From NCBI RefSeq assembly GCF_019393635.1, contig NC_057867.1, positions 67,335,492-67,399,491 on the forward strand: a stretch of 64,000 nucleotides of DNA. Reading direction: 5' to 3'. Below are positions 33,297 to 45,179 of the stretch, one piece after another. Origin of the DNA: Dromiciops gliroides. Its lineage: Eukaryota; Chordata; Mammalia; Microbiotheria; Microbiotheriidae. The position numbers and the translations under genes are program-made. The stretch's first letter is position 1. The number at the start of each line of letters is the position of its first letter. The notes below the pieces were generated by a model. The model was not told the DNA's origin, searched no databases, and worked only from the letters and a program-made list of their open reading frames with translations.

Positions 33297-34149
33297 AATA
33301 AACAATTCTCAAAAGAAGAATTACAAACTTTTAATAACCATGTGAAAGGATGCTCCAGAGAAATACAAATTAAAAGAACCCTGAAGTTTTACCTTATACC
33401 CTGAAAATTGGTAAAGATGACAAAAGATGGGAACAGTAAATGTCAGAGGGGTTATGAAAAAATAGGTACACCAGTGCATTGTTGGTAGAGGTGTGAATCA
33501 GTACAAACATTTTGGAAACAATTTGGAATTATGCAAATAAAGTGACCAAAATAGCCATGCCCTTTGACCCAGAGATTCCATTACTAGCTCCATGCCTCAA
33601 AGAGGCATTGATAAGGAGGCCCTCAAATACCCCAAAATATAGCAGAAAAGAACTAGAAATAAAATGGATGCCCATTAAGTAAGGAATAACTAAATAAAGT
33701 GTGGCATGTATATATAATAGAATATTACTGTGATATAAGAAATGATAAATTTGATCAATACAGAGAAGAATGAAACGAGCTATAAGCACTGATGCAGAAT
33801 TAAGAAGAGCCAAGAAAACAATATACACAATGATTACAACAATTTAAATGGAAATAACCACAAAAATAGAACTGAATGTTGCAAATTTATAAAGAATAAG
33901 CATGGATCAAAAGATGAGAAATGAGAAGACACTCTCACCCTACTCCCTTACAGAGATGAGAGGTCCATGAATATTGTACACTGCAGATATTTTCAGACCT
34001 TTGCAGGATATTGATTAATTATACTGATTTTTCCTCTTCTTTTTCTTTATCTTATTATATGAAATTTATCTCTGGAAGGTGAAGAAAGAGTAATAAATGG
34101 GGAAATTATGGTGATGTAAAAAAGGGGTATCAATAAAATAATTTCAAAC

Positions 34150-34290
34150 AAAGTAGATGAAAAATAATTTGGACTGAGGAAATCAGGAAGGGTTTCATGT
34201 ATAAGGGAGAGAATCAGCTGGGTCTTAAAGAAAACAAGAGATTCTGAGAGGCAGAGGTGAGGAGAGAGTCGATTTAGAATTCAATTTAGA
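34150..34290 (-). repeat. L2 LINE fragment, antisense
   Basis: 'ggaagggtttcatgtataag' and 'cagctgggtcttaaagaaaa' are the reverse of the L2 3' region. Confidence 0.5.
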
Positions 34291-35546
34291 GAACATATTC
34301 CTTAGATTTTGAGAACATATCTATTGTATCAAGCTAGGGACATATATTGTTGCAGGTGGAAGAGGCCAGCATCCCAAAGGCATTGTTTACTGAAACCAGA
34401 ACAAAAATCTCAGTGGAGCCAGTATGTGTTTTTTTAGTATATGCATACAGCTGTACCAGGAATGATGGCATTGGTTTTATATGCTATTTGCTGATATTTG
34501 GATGTGAGCCATATCTACATAATGATTTGTATTTTGGAGTCTCTGAAGATGGAGTATATGAAAGCTGAGAAGGAAACTTACTACCTAGGCACAACTTCAG
34601 CCCAGAAGACTACTAAAAGAAAGAAATGATGGTAAGATGCTTGAGTTCATTGTCAAGACCTTCCACAGGGTGACAGACTTCTGCTGAGAGATTATGATGT
34701 TCATGGAAGCCAGGAGTTATCAGTTCGATGGAATACTACTCCATGCTTAGTTGTGGAGAACCTGGGTAACTTGTCTATTTGCAAAATTGTACCAGAAGCT
34801 CGCGAAGGCCATACAAAGGCAATCTAATACAGTAATTTACTGCCAGTAGGTGAGTTAGCTTCCCATTATGAGCGGGGTGAGACTAATATGTTCTCACTTA
34901 AGTGGATGCTAAGTGATAGTGATTACCTGCCAGTCATACAATGTCTGCCTTACCCAGACACCAGCTTGGAAACAGACATTTCAAGTGAAGAAGATTGTGT
35001 AGACTGTACCTCAATAACTAGTTTACATAATGTGCAGGACACCTTTTCTGCCAAGACTTCAGCTGTATAGACTTCTAGAGTACATCTATGCCCCACAGAA
35101 TAATAACACTGTGACGTAGTCTGGATCCTCTGTAAATTCAGGTTTAGATCCATACCATCAATTAGAACAAGTATAGGGACAGATAGGTCAGCAGGTCACA
35201 GGACTGAGGACTATCCAATCACAGAGCAGACTAATTTATGATATCCCAGGTGAAACAATTAAAAAAGTAGCCAGATGATAATGCTAATATTTACCCAGGC
35301 AACATACGTCTTGAATGTAAATGCATATGTATTATACAGTCTGTTAATTATGCTAGTTAGCTATGCACCCATAATTTGATTATTTTGCATAGTCTATCAA
35401 TGTTATTATTGCTTTGATTTTGTTTGCTATAATGAATATCTATGTTATATGCATATGCATGAACTACTGAAAAACATGCATATATTATATCCTGCATAAA
35501 ATTTAGTCCTACAGTCAGCAAAGCAGCCTAGCAAATGAGGCTCTGC

Positions 35547-36217
35547 AATTTGGAACTATGCCCAAAGGGCTATAAAACTGTGCATACCCTTTGATCCAGC
35601 AATACCACTGCTAGGTTTATTTCCCAAAGACATCCCCAAAAAGAAAAAAAAAGATCGATTTGTACAAAAATTTATATCATCTCTTTTTGTAATGGCTAAG
35701 AACTGGAGATCAAAGGAATGCCCATCAATTGGGGAATGGCTAAATAAGCTGTGGTATATGATGGTGATGGAATATTGTTGTGCTATAAAAAATGACAAGC
35801 AGGATGATTTCAGAAAGGCCTGGAAAAACTTGTATGAACAGATGTATAGTTAAGTGAGCAGAACCAAGAGAACATTATACACAGTGACAGCAATATTGTT
35901 TGATGAAGAACTGGGAATGACTTAACTATTTGCAGCAATACAATGATACAAGACAATCCCAAAGGACTAATGATGAAGCATACTTCAAAGAAAGAACTTA
36001 TATTGATTGAACATAGACTGAAGCATGCTATTTTTCACTTTCTTTATTTTTTATTTCAGTCAAGTTTTCTTATATAAAATGACTAATTATGTTTTACGTA
36101 ACTTGCACATGCATAATCTATATCTGATTGCTCAGTGCCATGGGGAAGGGGGAGGGGAAGAGAAGGAGGGATATAATGTGGAACTCAAAACTTTAAATAA
36201 AAACGTTTACTATTAAA
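35547..36217 (+). mobile_element. L1 3' end inside the Gypsy fossil
   Basis: Starts 'aatttggaactatgcccaaa' in the ORF2 C-terminal region and ends in an A-rich tail after 'aaaactttaaataaaaacg'. The 14-bp TSD aaatgaggctctgc is at 35533-35546 and 36218-36231. Confidence 0.9.
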
Positions 36218-36260
36218 AAATGAGGCTCTGCCTTGTACTATTTCTATTATAGGTATTCTT

Positions 36261-37615
36261 TTTTTTTTTTACATGTAAGGTATTTTATTTTTTCCATTAC
36301 ATGTAAAGATAGTTCTCAACTTTTGTTTATACAAGCTTTACAATTTCAGATTTTTCTCCCTCCCTCCCCTCCCTCCCCCCTCCCCCCTCCCCTAGACAGC
36401 AGGTAATCTGATATAGGTTATATCTATATATCTATATACATATACATATATATACACATAATAACATTAATCCTATTTCTGCATTAATCCTGTTACAAGA
36501 GAAAAAATCAGAGCAGTGATGCAAAACCTCAAAATAGAAAAAAAAAAAACCAACAGCACCCAAAACAAAAGAAATAGTATGGTTCAATCAGCATCTATAC
36601 TCCACAGTTCTTTTTTTTTCTTGGATTTGGAGATCCTCTTCTATCATGAGTTCCCTGGAACTCTTCTGTACCATTGCATTGGTGAGAAGAATATAGTCTA
36701 TCACAGTAGGTCAACACTCAATGTTGATGATACTGTGTACAATGTTCTTCTGGTTCTGCTCATCTCACTCATCATCAGCTCACGTAAGACCCTCCAGGTT
36801 TCTCTGAACTCCTCCTGCTCATCATTTCTTACAGCACAATAGTATTCCATTGTATTCATATACCACAACTTGTCCAGCCATTCCCCAATTGATGGGCACC
36901 CCCTCAACTTCCAATTCCTTGCTACCACGTAAAGAGCAGCTATAAATATTTTTGTACATGTGGGTCCCTTTCCCCCTTCCGTGATTTCTTTGGGAAAAAG
37001 ACCTAAAAGTGGAATTGCTGGGTCAAAGGGTATGCACAGCTTTATCGCCCTTTGGGCATGCTCTCCAGAATGGTTGGATCAGTTCACAGCTCCACCAACA
37101 ATGGATTAGTGTTCCAATTTTCCCACAGCTTCTCCAACATTTATTATCTTGCTTTTTTGTCATTTTAGCCAATCTGATAGGTGTCAGGTGGTACCTCAGA
37201 GTTGTTTTAATTTGCATCTCTCTAATCATTAGAGATTTAGAGCATTTTTTCATATGTCAATAGATAGCTTTGATTTCTTCATCAGAAAACTGCCTGTTCA
37301 TATCCTTTGACCATTTCTCAATTGGGGAATGACTTGGATTCTTATAAATTTGATTTAATTCCCTATATATTTTAGAGATGAGGCCTTTATCAGAAGTACT
37401 GGCCTCAAAAATTGTTTACCAGCTTTCTGCCTCCCTTCTAATTTTGGATGCATTGCTTCTGTTTGTACAGAAATTTTTTAATTTAATATAATCAAAATCA
37501 TCCATTTTGCATTTTATAATATACTCTCTCTCTTGTTTGGTCAAAAACTGTTTTCTTTTCCAAAGATCCGATAGATACACTATTCCTTTCTCTCCTAATT
37601 TACCTATGGTATCAC
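36261..37615 (-). mobile_element. L1 3' end, reverse, inside the Gypsy fossil
   Basis: Poly-T and a pyrimidine-rich 3' UTR at the left, then the ORF2 C-terminal half in reverse. 37023-37253 encodes '[20 protein letters not shown]', the L1 ORF2 cysteine-rich end. A perfect 17-bp TSD, ctattataggtattctt, lies at 36244-36260 and 37616-37632. It is the best-preserved L1 frame in the window, so among the youngest. Confidence 0.92.
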
Positions 37616-37919
37616 CTATTATAGGTATTCTTAATGTATATTTGCTCTTCACATATTTGGGGTAGATACCCCACCTGACTCGCTGATAGGTTTGAGGCTT
37701 GTCAGTTACTCTCAATCTGCAGAGATGGTTTGTGGGGGTGTGGCCGCTGTACTTGCTACAGCTTTTTGGAGTCACAGGTGAGAGGTGGGTGACAGATGGA
37801 CACCAAAGGTGGATGAGCAGCCCCCAAAAGGGCTCAGGAAGCCCTCACATGAGACATGTTAGCCCTCCCTGAACACCCCATATACCCCTAATGTGTAATA
37901 GCGCAGGAAAGCTGGATAG

Positions 37920-38200
37920 GGACAGACTGAGAGGACAAGAGGCAAGAATATTAATTAGGAGGCTATTACAACAGTATTAGGAAAAGATGAGGAAGTAATG
38001 AAGTCCTGAACTAGGGCTGTGAATGGGAGGAAGAGTATGTGAGGGAAGTTGTAAAGGGAGAAATGACAAAATTTGGCAACTGACTGAATATGTTACAGCT
38101 TGTAAGTGTGAGGATCTGAGGATGACACTGAGATTACAAATCCAAGTGAAATCATCCCTGCCCTCACAGAGTTTATATGCATATATATGGAAATATGAAA
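37920..38200 (-). repeat. L2 LINE fragment, antisense
   Basis: 'aggaggctattacaacagta' and 'catccctgccctcacagagt' fit the reverse L2 coding end and 3' region. Confidence 0.45.
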
Positions 38201-38694
38201 AACACAGACAAAGCTGATACCAGATAACCTTGGGTGGATGGGTGGGTGGGGGAAGCCACTAGAAGCTGGGGGTGGGGTGGGGACCAGCAAAGGTCTCAGG
38301 GAGAAACGCTGAGTTCTTTTTTTTTATGTTTTTCTTTAAAATTTCTGACTGTCCTATTGGAACTGAGACCAATGTCTGGCTCCCACATTGACAGTTCTAA
38401 GTCCTGAATTTGGAGCCCCACCCACTGTCTCCTTACATGGGGTTAAAGAAATAGCAGTGATCAGGAGCCCAAATCAATTAAAAACTACACTCTGGTGTAC
38501 ATCAATGTCATTATAAATCCAACTCTGAAATCAAATTTTCAACAATTAAACTGAAAAACGTTAAGGAAAATGGAATCTGATTGGAAAATAGGAACACAAT
38601 TTAGTACTTAAGATGGAACATTAGAGCTTTACTTTTCCTTCAGAGATTACTGTTATTTAGATATCTTTAAAGAGCACGGGACCTAGAGAACTTA
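38201..38694. other. unclassified
   Basis: A G-rich stretch at 38230-38285, then AT-rich sequence. No repeat or coding signal recognised. Confidence 0.4.
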
Positions 38695-39090
38695 GAAAAT
38701 TAGACATAAAATTTTAGAGCTGGAAGGGGTATTATAACATACAACACAAGGTTAGAGGTATGAAGGACTTTAGAAGTGATGTAATCTAACACCCTCATAT
38801 TACAGAGAAAGAAACTGTGGCCCAGAGGGGGAGGAATTTGTCTATATTCACATAGAGTGGCAGAGCTGTGTGGTTTTTTGAGGGTTAGCTGAGGTCTAAA
38901 ACAGATTTCATCAGTTTCAGGAACTCCCAATGTAGAAACTACATTTGCCAAAGCAGAGTAGAAACTGAGGGCATTGAGAAGTTATGTGATATGTCCAGGA
39001 TCACATAGTCACTATGTGTCAGATGTGAGACTTGAACCCAAGTCATCCTGACTCTGAGGCCTGCTCTCTATCCACTGAGCCACACTATTT
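38695..39090 (-). repeat. two CORE-SINE copies
   Basis: 38695-38895 ('attacagagaaagaaactgt') and 38925-39090 ('caggatcacatagtcactat', 'tatccactgagcca'). Confidence 0.6.
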
Positions 39091-40204
39091 CTGCAGTTAC
39101 ACAGCCATCACAATGGTATATTCACTGAGATTCTATAAAGACATTCTGACTATACAGTACAGTGCATCTGAACACTGACAATCCCCACATTTACCCTATC
39201 AAGACATTCTGGGTATTTTCTAACTCTTCTATTATTCAGTGGTAGTTCCTTTAGGTAGATGCCAGGAAATTGGCCTCCTTTGGTGCTCAAAATGGCAAGA
39301 AAACCCACTGGATTAAGTAGGATTTTAAGTGTCTGTTAGAAGGAAGGATGAGGAAATATGCTGACAAAAACTGCCTGACAGGGAGGTGATGAACTCAAAA
39401 CAGAATTAAGACATACATTTTTGGACACAGCTAATATGGGAATTTGTTCTGCTGGGCTAGGAATATTTGTCACAGTGGTTTTCTTTGTCTTTTTTAAAAT
39501 GTTGGAATGTAGAGGAGGGGAAGGGATAAGGTAGTAGAAAGAAAGAAAATGAGAAAAGGGGGTCAATGAAACAATTTTTAGAAATACACAAAAAAATAGT
39601 CATAAGGCCAGAAAGAATCACAAAAAGGACAGCTTTGAAAGTCACATGTTGAATTTCTTAAATAATATATATTGTAGAATATATTTCTATAGCAATATAT
39701 TATAAAATATTTATGTTTATATAATATAGAAGAGATTTATGTGAATTACAAATTATAGTTATATGAAAGATATAATCTATATTTATCATATATTATATAT
39801 AATCATATTATATATATTTTAAAAGAAAAGAAAGATGTAGATAATCTTGAGCCACAGTTTCATGTACAGTTCTCTTTTTCTGTTCTCCCATGTATACGGA
39901 AATTATCTTTTTAGCTGGTGTTTGTTAAGTACAGAATTTTGAAAAAGTATCTTTTGGGAGCCATTGTTGAAATGAACAGGTTAAAAATCACGACATGATT
40001 TTTGAAGGACTTAAAGGCAATATCTTAACAACGTACAATATGGGCACGTGGCTCCCCTTTTTTCCCCTGTGGGAGCCACTTGGGAACACTGACCACAACA
40101 CAATTCAATTCCACATCCTGTTTGTTTTCCTCCTCTGCGCCAAATGTTACTACTGGAGCTTTAGATAGTTTTCAAGCCTTCTGTGGCCTAGTGACCTTTT
40201 AAAC
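39091..40204. other. unclassified, with an AT-rich block
   Basis: 39655-39835 is almost pure A/T with TATATA runs. The remainder has no recognised repeat and no useful frame. Confidence 0.45.
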
Positions 40205-40340
40205 CTAAAACTTCCCATGTTTCCCTAATGCCTGGGAAAGGACCTGGGTTCAAGTCCTACTTCTGCCACATACCAGTTGGGTACCCAGGGCAAGCCACTC
40301 AGTCTCTCAGTACTCTAGGAAATTCTCTAAGACTACAAGT
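40205..40340 (+). repeat. CORE-SINE
   Basis: 'cctgggttcaagtcctactt' and 'cagggcaagccactcagtct'. Confidence 0.6.
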
Positions 40341-40534
40341 TATCGATGAGTTTTGCCAGTGCAGGAGGAAGTTTCACCATGGGGAGTTAGTTCCCCATAC
40401 AGGTTTTGAAAATCCCCCAGCACAGCAAAAGGGCAGCTCAGAGGGGCAGCTGGATCTGGCATCCTATCAACAACCCATCCATGCCTGCCCAAACTAATGA
40501 AGTTACTCTTACTTGTTGGAATTGCTGGGTTGTA

Positions 40535-40700
40535 GAATTTGAAAGAGCCTTAGAATCCAGGGTAGGAAACTAAGGCCCATAGAGGGGAAGTGATGGTCAA
40601 GCACAAGCTAAGTGGCACAACTAGGTTCTCTTCCTCTCAGTCTAGATCTTCCCTTGCTCTACCCTGATGCCTCCCTTCAGTTTGTGGTAAGTAGTTCTAG
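40535..40700 (-). repeat. CORE-SINE
   Basis: 'gaaagagccttagaatccag' and 'aaactaaggcccatagaggg'. Confidence 0.5.
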
Positions 40701-41624
40701 ATAGAAGGCCTAATAGCGTGTTTTTGTTTTAGCTTTTTACTAGGCTAGAGTCAGCCTAAAACCAAAGTGGGAAGAAAAGTTACCATCAATTTGTGTTTCA
40801 GCTGGTCTATTCATGGTGGTGATGTCTATACCTTTCTACCACCTGGGAAAGAGTATGAGACCAGAGAAAGAGGGTGCTCTAAGCACACATGGAAGAAAGG
40901 GGGAAGCAGTAAAGGGGGAAGAAAAGGAAGCTAAGAGGAGACTTGGTTGGCTGGAGTTAAAGGGGTGAGCTGGAGAGGGAAAACTTTATTGGCCCAAACA
41001 GAGGACTGCAGAGCCTGTAGTCCTGGTCCTAACAGCATAGTTCTCCAGCATAACTCCCATCCTGCCTCCTCCTTAGTGGCGCCGGGTCTGAGCTCCAGCC
41101 CATTTTAAGACTCCATGTGAGCCACTGCCTTTTATAATTAAGAATTGATGAAACCATTTTTATGAGAACTTGAGTTATTGCAAACAAATGTTCTCTATTA
41201 GTGGATGCCTTACATAATCTTCCCATAAAATTTCAAGATGGCTGATAATTCAATTATGTTCAGCCAGATCTATGGAACAGTCGAGAATTCATTTCTCAAA
41301 CCTCTTACTGGTACGCCTGCTATTCTACTGACAAATGGCTTGCACAGATGTTGGCAACTTGTAGAGAATGCCAGAATAAGACCTGTCATTGAAGCTTTCC
41401 CTCCTCCATCTGCCTTTTAGCAGCACATTCTTATGGGAAGAAAATGACCAATTAGTATTGGGCTCCTGGCTTCTGGCTCCAGGCTTTGACATATGTTGGC
41501 CATCAAGGTCAGATGAAGGTCATCCCACACCCACTAGCTGGTAAAAGAGAGAGAAAAGCAAATGGTTCCCTGAATGGTTTGTGAAGTAGGTATTAACATT
41601 GGGACAGATTCTTCTAAGACACTC
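40701..41624. other. unclassified
   Basis: No repeats recognised. Frames up to 65 codons on both strands lack motifs. Confidence 0.4.
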
Positions 41625-41970
41625 ACAATGGCCCACCCAGCCTTCAAGGCCCAGATCAAATTCTGTCTTTTCCATGAAGCCTTTCCATGACCCTCCACCC
41701 CTAGTTTTTCCCTCCTTATATCTCCCATACCACTTGGTCCTCTCTTATTCTATCACAAGTACGTGGATTATTGCCTAGAGTTTATAGAAGTATTGAATTT
41801 AAATCCCTCCTTTGATACTTACTAGCTATATGCGTGACCTTAGAGAAGTCACTTTAATTCCTCATCTATAAAATACTGATAATAATAACTATACCACTTA
41901 TGTCATAGGACTGTTGTAAGGAAACCACTTTTGGAACCCTAAAGCATTATATAAATGTGAGCTAGTAATA
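41625..41970 (+). repeat. L2 3' scrap followed by a CORE-SINE
   Basis: 41625-41765 has the L2 sense blocks 'cttcaaggcccagatcaaat' and 'catgaagcctttccatgacc'. 41775-41970 is a CORE-SINE ('cttagagaagtcactttaat', 'tcataggactgttgtaagga'). Confidence 0.6.
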
Positions 41971-42069
41971 ATTTCTACTTGTGCAGTGGAAGAGTACTGG
42001 ACGTGTAGTAAAAACAACAAAAACAAAAAAGAAATAAAAAACCCAAAATATGGGTCTAAGTTGAAATTC

Positions 42070-42330
42070 AAGTACAAAGATGGAGATGGAAGGGACCTAG
42101 CCCAGTTCCCTCATTTTGCAGATGAGGAAAGTAAGGTTTAGAGAGGATGTTCAGTCACATGGGTAGTGAGGGGCAGATCAGGGAATTCAAAGTGGGTCCT
42201 CATCTCCAAATCTAGTACTTGCGATAAAACCAGAAGGCATTTTATAGGGTGTTATAGAATTCAGAGCCCCAAGGGACCTTAGTGGTCATCTAGTCCAAAT
42301 TTTCCATTTTTAAAAAGCAGATAAGGAGAT
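42070..42330 (-). repeat. two short CORE-SINE copies
   Basis: 42080-42225 ('cagatgaggaaagtaaggtt') and 42250-42330 ('ccaagggaccttagtggtca'). Confidence 0.55.
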
Positions 42331-42699
42331 GCAACACTGATTTTGAAGGAAGCCTGACTGCTGATCTTTTTTCTAGAGTTTGATTACAGATTTACGAAAG
42401 GGTGGAGAAAGGTGAGTAAGCAGGTTCTAGTCACAACATATTTTGTAAAATGAGAAAAGGAAAGAGTCCATGACCTTACCTATGTTCCTGCCCATCACAC
42501 TTAGGCTATGCTTTTAAACTGTTAAAATTGTTTTATTATTTTGGGTTGACAAACATCACCAAACAGCATTTCCAGATACACAAAAGTACAAAGGATTGTA
42601 TGTGAAACCACAAATCTCTGTTACAGCCTACATTTAAAACCAAGAATGCAAGAAATTCAACATGTTAGTTTCAAAGCTGTCCTGCTTATCTGTGTCTCC
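42331..42699. other. unclassified
   Basis: Nothing recognised. 42525-42680 might be further 3' UTR of the L1 that follows. Confidence 0.35.
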
Positions 42700-42917
42700 T
42701 TCTGAACATCCTTCTGTACTTGTCTATGGATTTAAAAAAAATGTTACGAGTCTCATTTCTTTCTTTTAAAAATTTTTGACATCCCTATTGTTAGTATTCC
42801 TATCTTCCCCAACTATCTCTCCTAAAATTGAAAAAAACAAAACTCTTCCTTATAACCCGTAAGAATAGTCAAGCAGAACAAATCCACAAACTGGACATAT
42901 TCTAAAATGTTTATCTT

Positions 42918-43076
42918 TTTTTGTTTTTGTGGTTTTTTTTGAGCGAGGCAATTGGGGTTAAGTGACTTGCCCAGGGTCACACAGCTAACAAGTGTCAAGT
43001 GTCTGAGGCCGGATTTGAACTCAGGTCCTCCTGACTCCAGGGCCAGTGCTCTATCTACTGCTCCACCTAGCTGCCC
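42918..43076 (-). mobile_element. tRNA-derived marsupial SINE
   Basis: The 16-bp TSD ctaaaatgtttatctt is at 42902-42917 and 43077-43092, inside the reverse L1 3' UTR. Confidence 0.93.
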
Positions 43077-43131
43077 CTAAAATGTTTATCTTAATCTTCC
43101 CCTCAAGGCCTCTCCATCAGGCAGTGGATAA

Positions 43132-43380
43132 CAAGAAGTGGTATGCTGGTAAATGTTTAACAATAAGCTCTCAAAAAAAGTCCATAGGAAGACACTTTTA
43201 AGTTTAATCTGCATTATTAACATTTTCTCCATCACTTTTTAAAAGACTAGTTAATCAACAAAATAATAAATCAAGCTCTGGTTTGTAACATTTCCTGATT
43301 TCTGAGGTGTAAATGTTTCTATTGAAAATTTAACATTTGGCTCTCCCACAGTGGTTTCATCTGACTCTAATGCATCCTTG
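43132..43380 (+). mobile_element. hAT-like MITE, copy 4
   Basis: 'tatgctggtaaatgtttaac' near the left end, 'aaaataataaatcaag' and 'gaaaatttaacatttggctc' inside, ending near 'gcatccttg'. The termini are eroded. Confidence 0.65.
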
Positions 43381-43982
43381 TTAACATGATTCATCATTAG
43401 TCCTTGAAGTGGTGGTTGGTCATTGTATTTCATCTGAGATCTTAACTCTTTAAAAATTGTTTTTATTTACAAAGTAGTTTTTGCATAAATTTTGTACAAA
43501 TTCTGCTCATTTCACTCTGTATTAGTTCATATGAGTCTTCCCAGGTTTCTCTGGATCCATCCCTTTCATAATTTCTAATGGCTCAGTAATAGTCAGTTAT
43601 ATCTAGATGAGATACATCATGGTATAGTAGACAGAGTGGTAGGCTTAGAACTAGGAAGACCTCAGTTCAGGTTCCACCTCTAATACCTACTAGCTTAACT
43701 TCTCCCTGTTCTAAGTAACTGTCTAAGACTGGAAGGTACTGACCTCTTTTGATAGAGAGAACATCCTTATCTGGAACTTCTCTAAAACCAGTGAAAATAG
43801 TGCCTGTCCCTAGATTCATATACCATAACTTGTTCCACCATTCCCTAATTGATGGACACCTCTTTAGTTACCAGTTCTTTATTATCACAAAAAAGAAATG
43901 CTTTAAATATTTGTGTACATATGGGTCCTTTTCCTCTTTCCGTGATCTCTTTGGGGTATAGGCTTAGTAGTGGTATTGTTGG

Positions 43983-44503
43983 ATCAATCAATCAATCAAT
44001 CAATCAGTCAATCAATACATTTTTTTTTTTTGCAGGGCAATGAGGGTGAAGTGACTTGCCCAGGGTCACACAGCTAGTAAGTGTCAAGTGTCTGAGGCTG
44101 GATTTGAACTCAGGTCCTCCTGAATCCAGGGCCAGTGCTTTATCCACTGTGCCACCTAGCTGCCCTCTCAATCAACATGTATTAAGGGCCTACTATGTGC
44201 CAGGCACTGTGTTAAGCCCCAGGGAAACAAAAAGAGGCAAAAGGCAGTCCCTGCCCTCAAGAAACTTATAATGGGCGAGACAACATGCAAACTAATTTAT
44301 ATGAGCAAGCTATATACCAGATAAATGGTAAATTATTAAAAGAGGAAAACAGTAGAATTAAGAGGGGTTGGGGAAGGTATTCTATAAATGATGGGATTTT
44401 ATTTAGGACTTAAAAGGAAACCAGGGAAGTCAACAGGTAGAGTTGAGTAGGGAGAGTGTTCCAGGCATGGAGGACAGCCAGAGAAAATGACCAGAGCCAA
44501 GGG
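43983..44503 (-). repeat. L2 LINE 3' end, antisense, in the reverse L1
   Basis: An ATCA run (43983-44015), then after a SINE 'ggcctactatgtgccaggca', 'cagtccctgccctcaagaaa', 'gagagtgttccaggcatgga' and 'gacagccagagaaaatgacc'. L1 sequence resumes at 44504. Confidence 0.68.
44021..44166 (-). mobile_element. tRNA-derived marsupial SINE
   Basis: Poly-T (44021-44031), then 'agtgacttgcccagggtcac' to 'gccacctagctgcc'. The TSD is loose because the target is the ATCA run ('tcaatcaatacat' against 'tcaatcaacat'). Confidence 0.9.
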
Positions 44504-44540
44504 TCAAAGGGTATGCACAGTTTAATAGCTTTTGGGGGGA

Positions 44541-45004
44541 TAGCTCTGAGTCAGAATCACAGTGACATTTTCTATCACTTATCCGACCCCAGAAGGTCAA
44601 TCCTGGGGTCTCTGTCCAGTCCTTTAGGAGCCCTAACTCTACTGGATTCCATTCCATTCCATTGCATTGTGGGATTGCTCTCCAGATCTTTGCATAAACC
44701 CTCCTAAAGGGATGAGTTCAATGGACTGGAAGCCTTTAGTTCTTTTCCTATCTCAGGGATACAAATGATGCTCTTAGGCTATTTATCTTTTATGCTTTCC
44801 TTCTTCACTTCTGCTTCTTAGAATCCCTTGCTTCCTTCAAGACTCCAGAAGTGAACTTGTATTTACTTCTTTGTGAATATGTACCTGCCATTAAAAGAAA
44901 AATTCCTACATTTCTTGTCTTTATATTACTAGCACCTAGCACAGTGCCTTGCACACAGTATGTAGGCATTTCATTCTTGCTGAATGAAACTGAATCAAAT
45001 TCAA
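44541..45004. other. unclassified, ending in L2-like tail
   Basis: 44930-45000 ('agcacctagcacagtgcctt' with 'gaatgaaactgaat') is an L2 sense 3' end. 44541-44790 is not recognised. Confidence 0.45.
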
Positions 45005-45175
45005 TTTCAGAAGATGTGAGTTGGGATTGCTGCCTCTCTTATTAGTTGGATGACCTTAGGCAAGTCACTTAACCTTTTTGAGTCTCTGTTTCCTCCTCTG
45101 AAAAGAGAAAGGGTTAGACTAGATGATCTCTAAGATGTCTTTCTGCTCTAAAATCTATGATCCTATCACTCTCTG
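45005..45175 (+). repeat. CORE-SINE with CR1/L3-like tail
   Basis: 'gaccttaggcaagtcactta' followed by 'actagatgatctctaagatg' and 'atctatgatcctat'. Confidence 0.7.
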
Positions 45176-45179
45176 ATTC

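Larger units (their letters stand above)
20280..34145 (+). mobile_element. ancient L1 LINE, near full length, split by many insertions
   Basis: Pieces of one plus-strand L1 appear in the correct order. They are the ORF1 C-terminal domain (20290-20560), the ORF2 endonuclease ('HGTFTKI' block, 21636-21884), the pre-RT segment after the retrocopy (23705-23870), RT from 27450 to 29680 (for example 29206-29592, with 'FNAIPIKLSNRYFTELDKI'), the segment after RT (31497-31686 and 32832-33015), the decayed C-terminal region (33300-33840) and the 3' UTR to an A-rich end near 34145. Removing the inserts leaves about 5 kb, close to full L1 length. All frames are riddled with stops. It may begin a little before 20280. 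The T-rich stretch 27630-27730 is an extra insert of unknown origin. Confidence 0.8.
34345..37891 (+). mobile_element. Ty3/Gypsy-type LTR retrotransposon fossil
   Basis: A fossil pol 3' part lies at 34345 to about 35060: the end of an integrase core ('FGCEPYLHNDLYFGVSEDGV' type) and the integrase C-terminal segment typical of vertebrate Ty3/Gypsy elements. After it comes an AT-rich stretch and then, across two L1 insertions (35547-36217 and 36261-37615), an LTR-like segment whose last 150 bp recur at 3656-3800. The element is incomplete and broken in several places, and is old (mammalian-wide Gypsy elements are long extinct). The LTR start is uncertain. Family assignment rests on the integrase region only. 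Confidence 0.68.
42700..44540 (-). mobile_element. old L1 3' end, reverse, split by later elements
   Basis: Pieces in reverse L1 order are the 3' UTR (42700-42917 and 43093-43131, 'actcttccttataacccgta'), then 43381-43600 ('gtcttcccaggtttctctgg'), then 43800-43982 ('taattgatggacacctcttt') and 44504-44540 ('gtcaaagggtatgcacag'). Between them lie a SINE, a MITE, possibly a CORE-SINE (43605-43740) and an L2. Confidence 0.72.
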
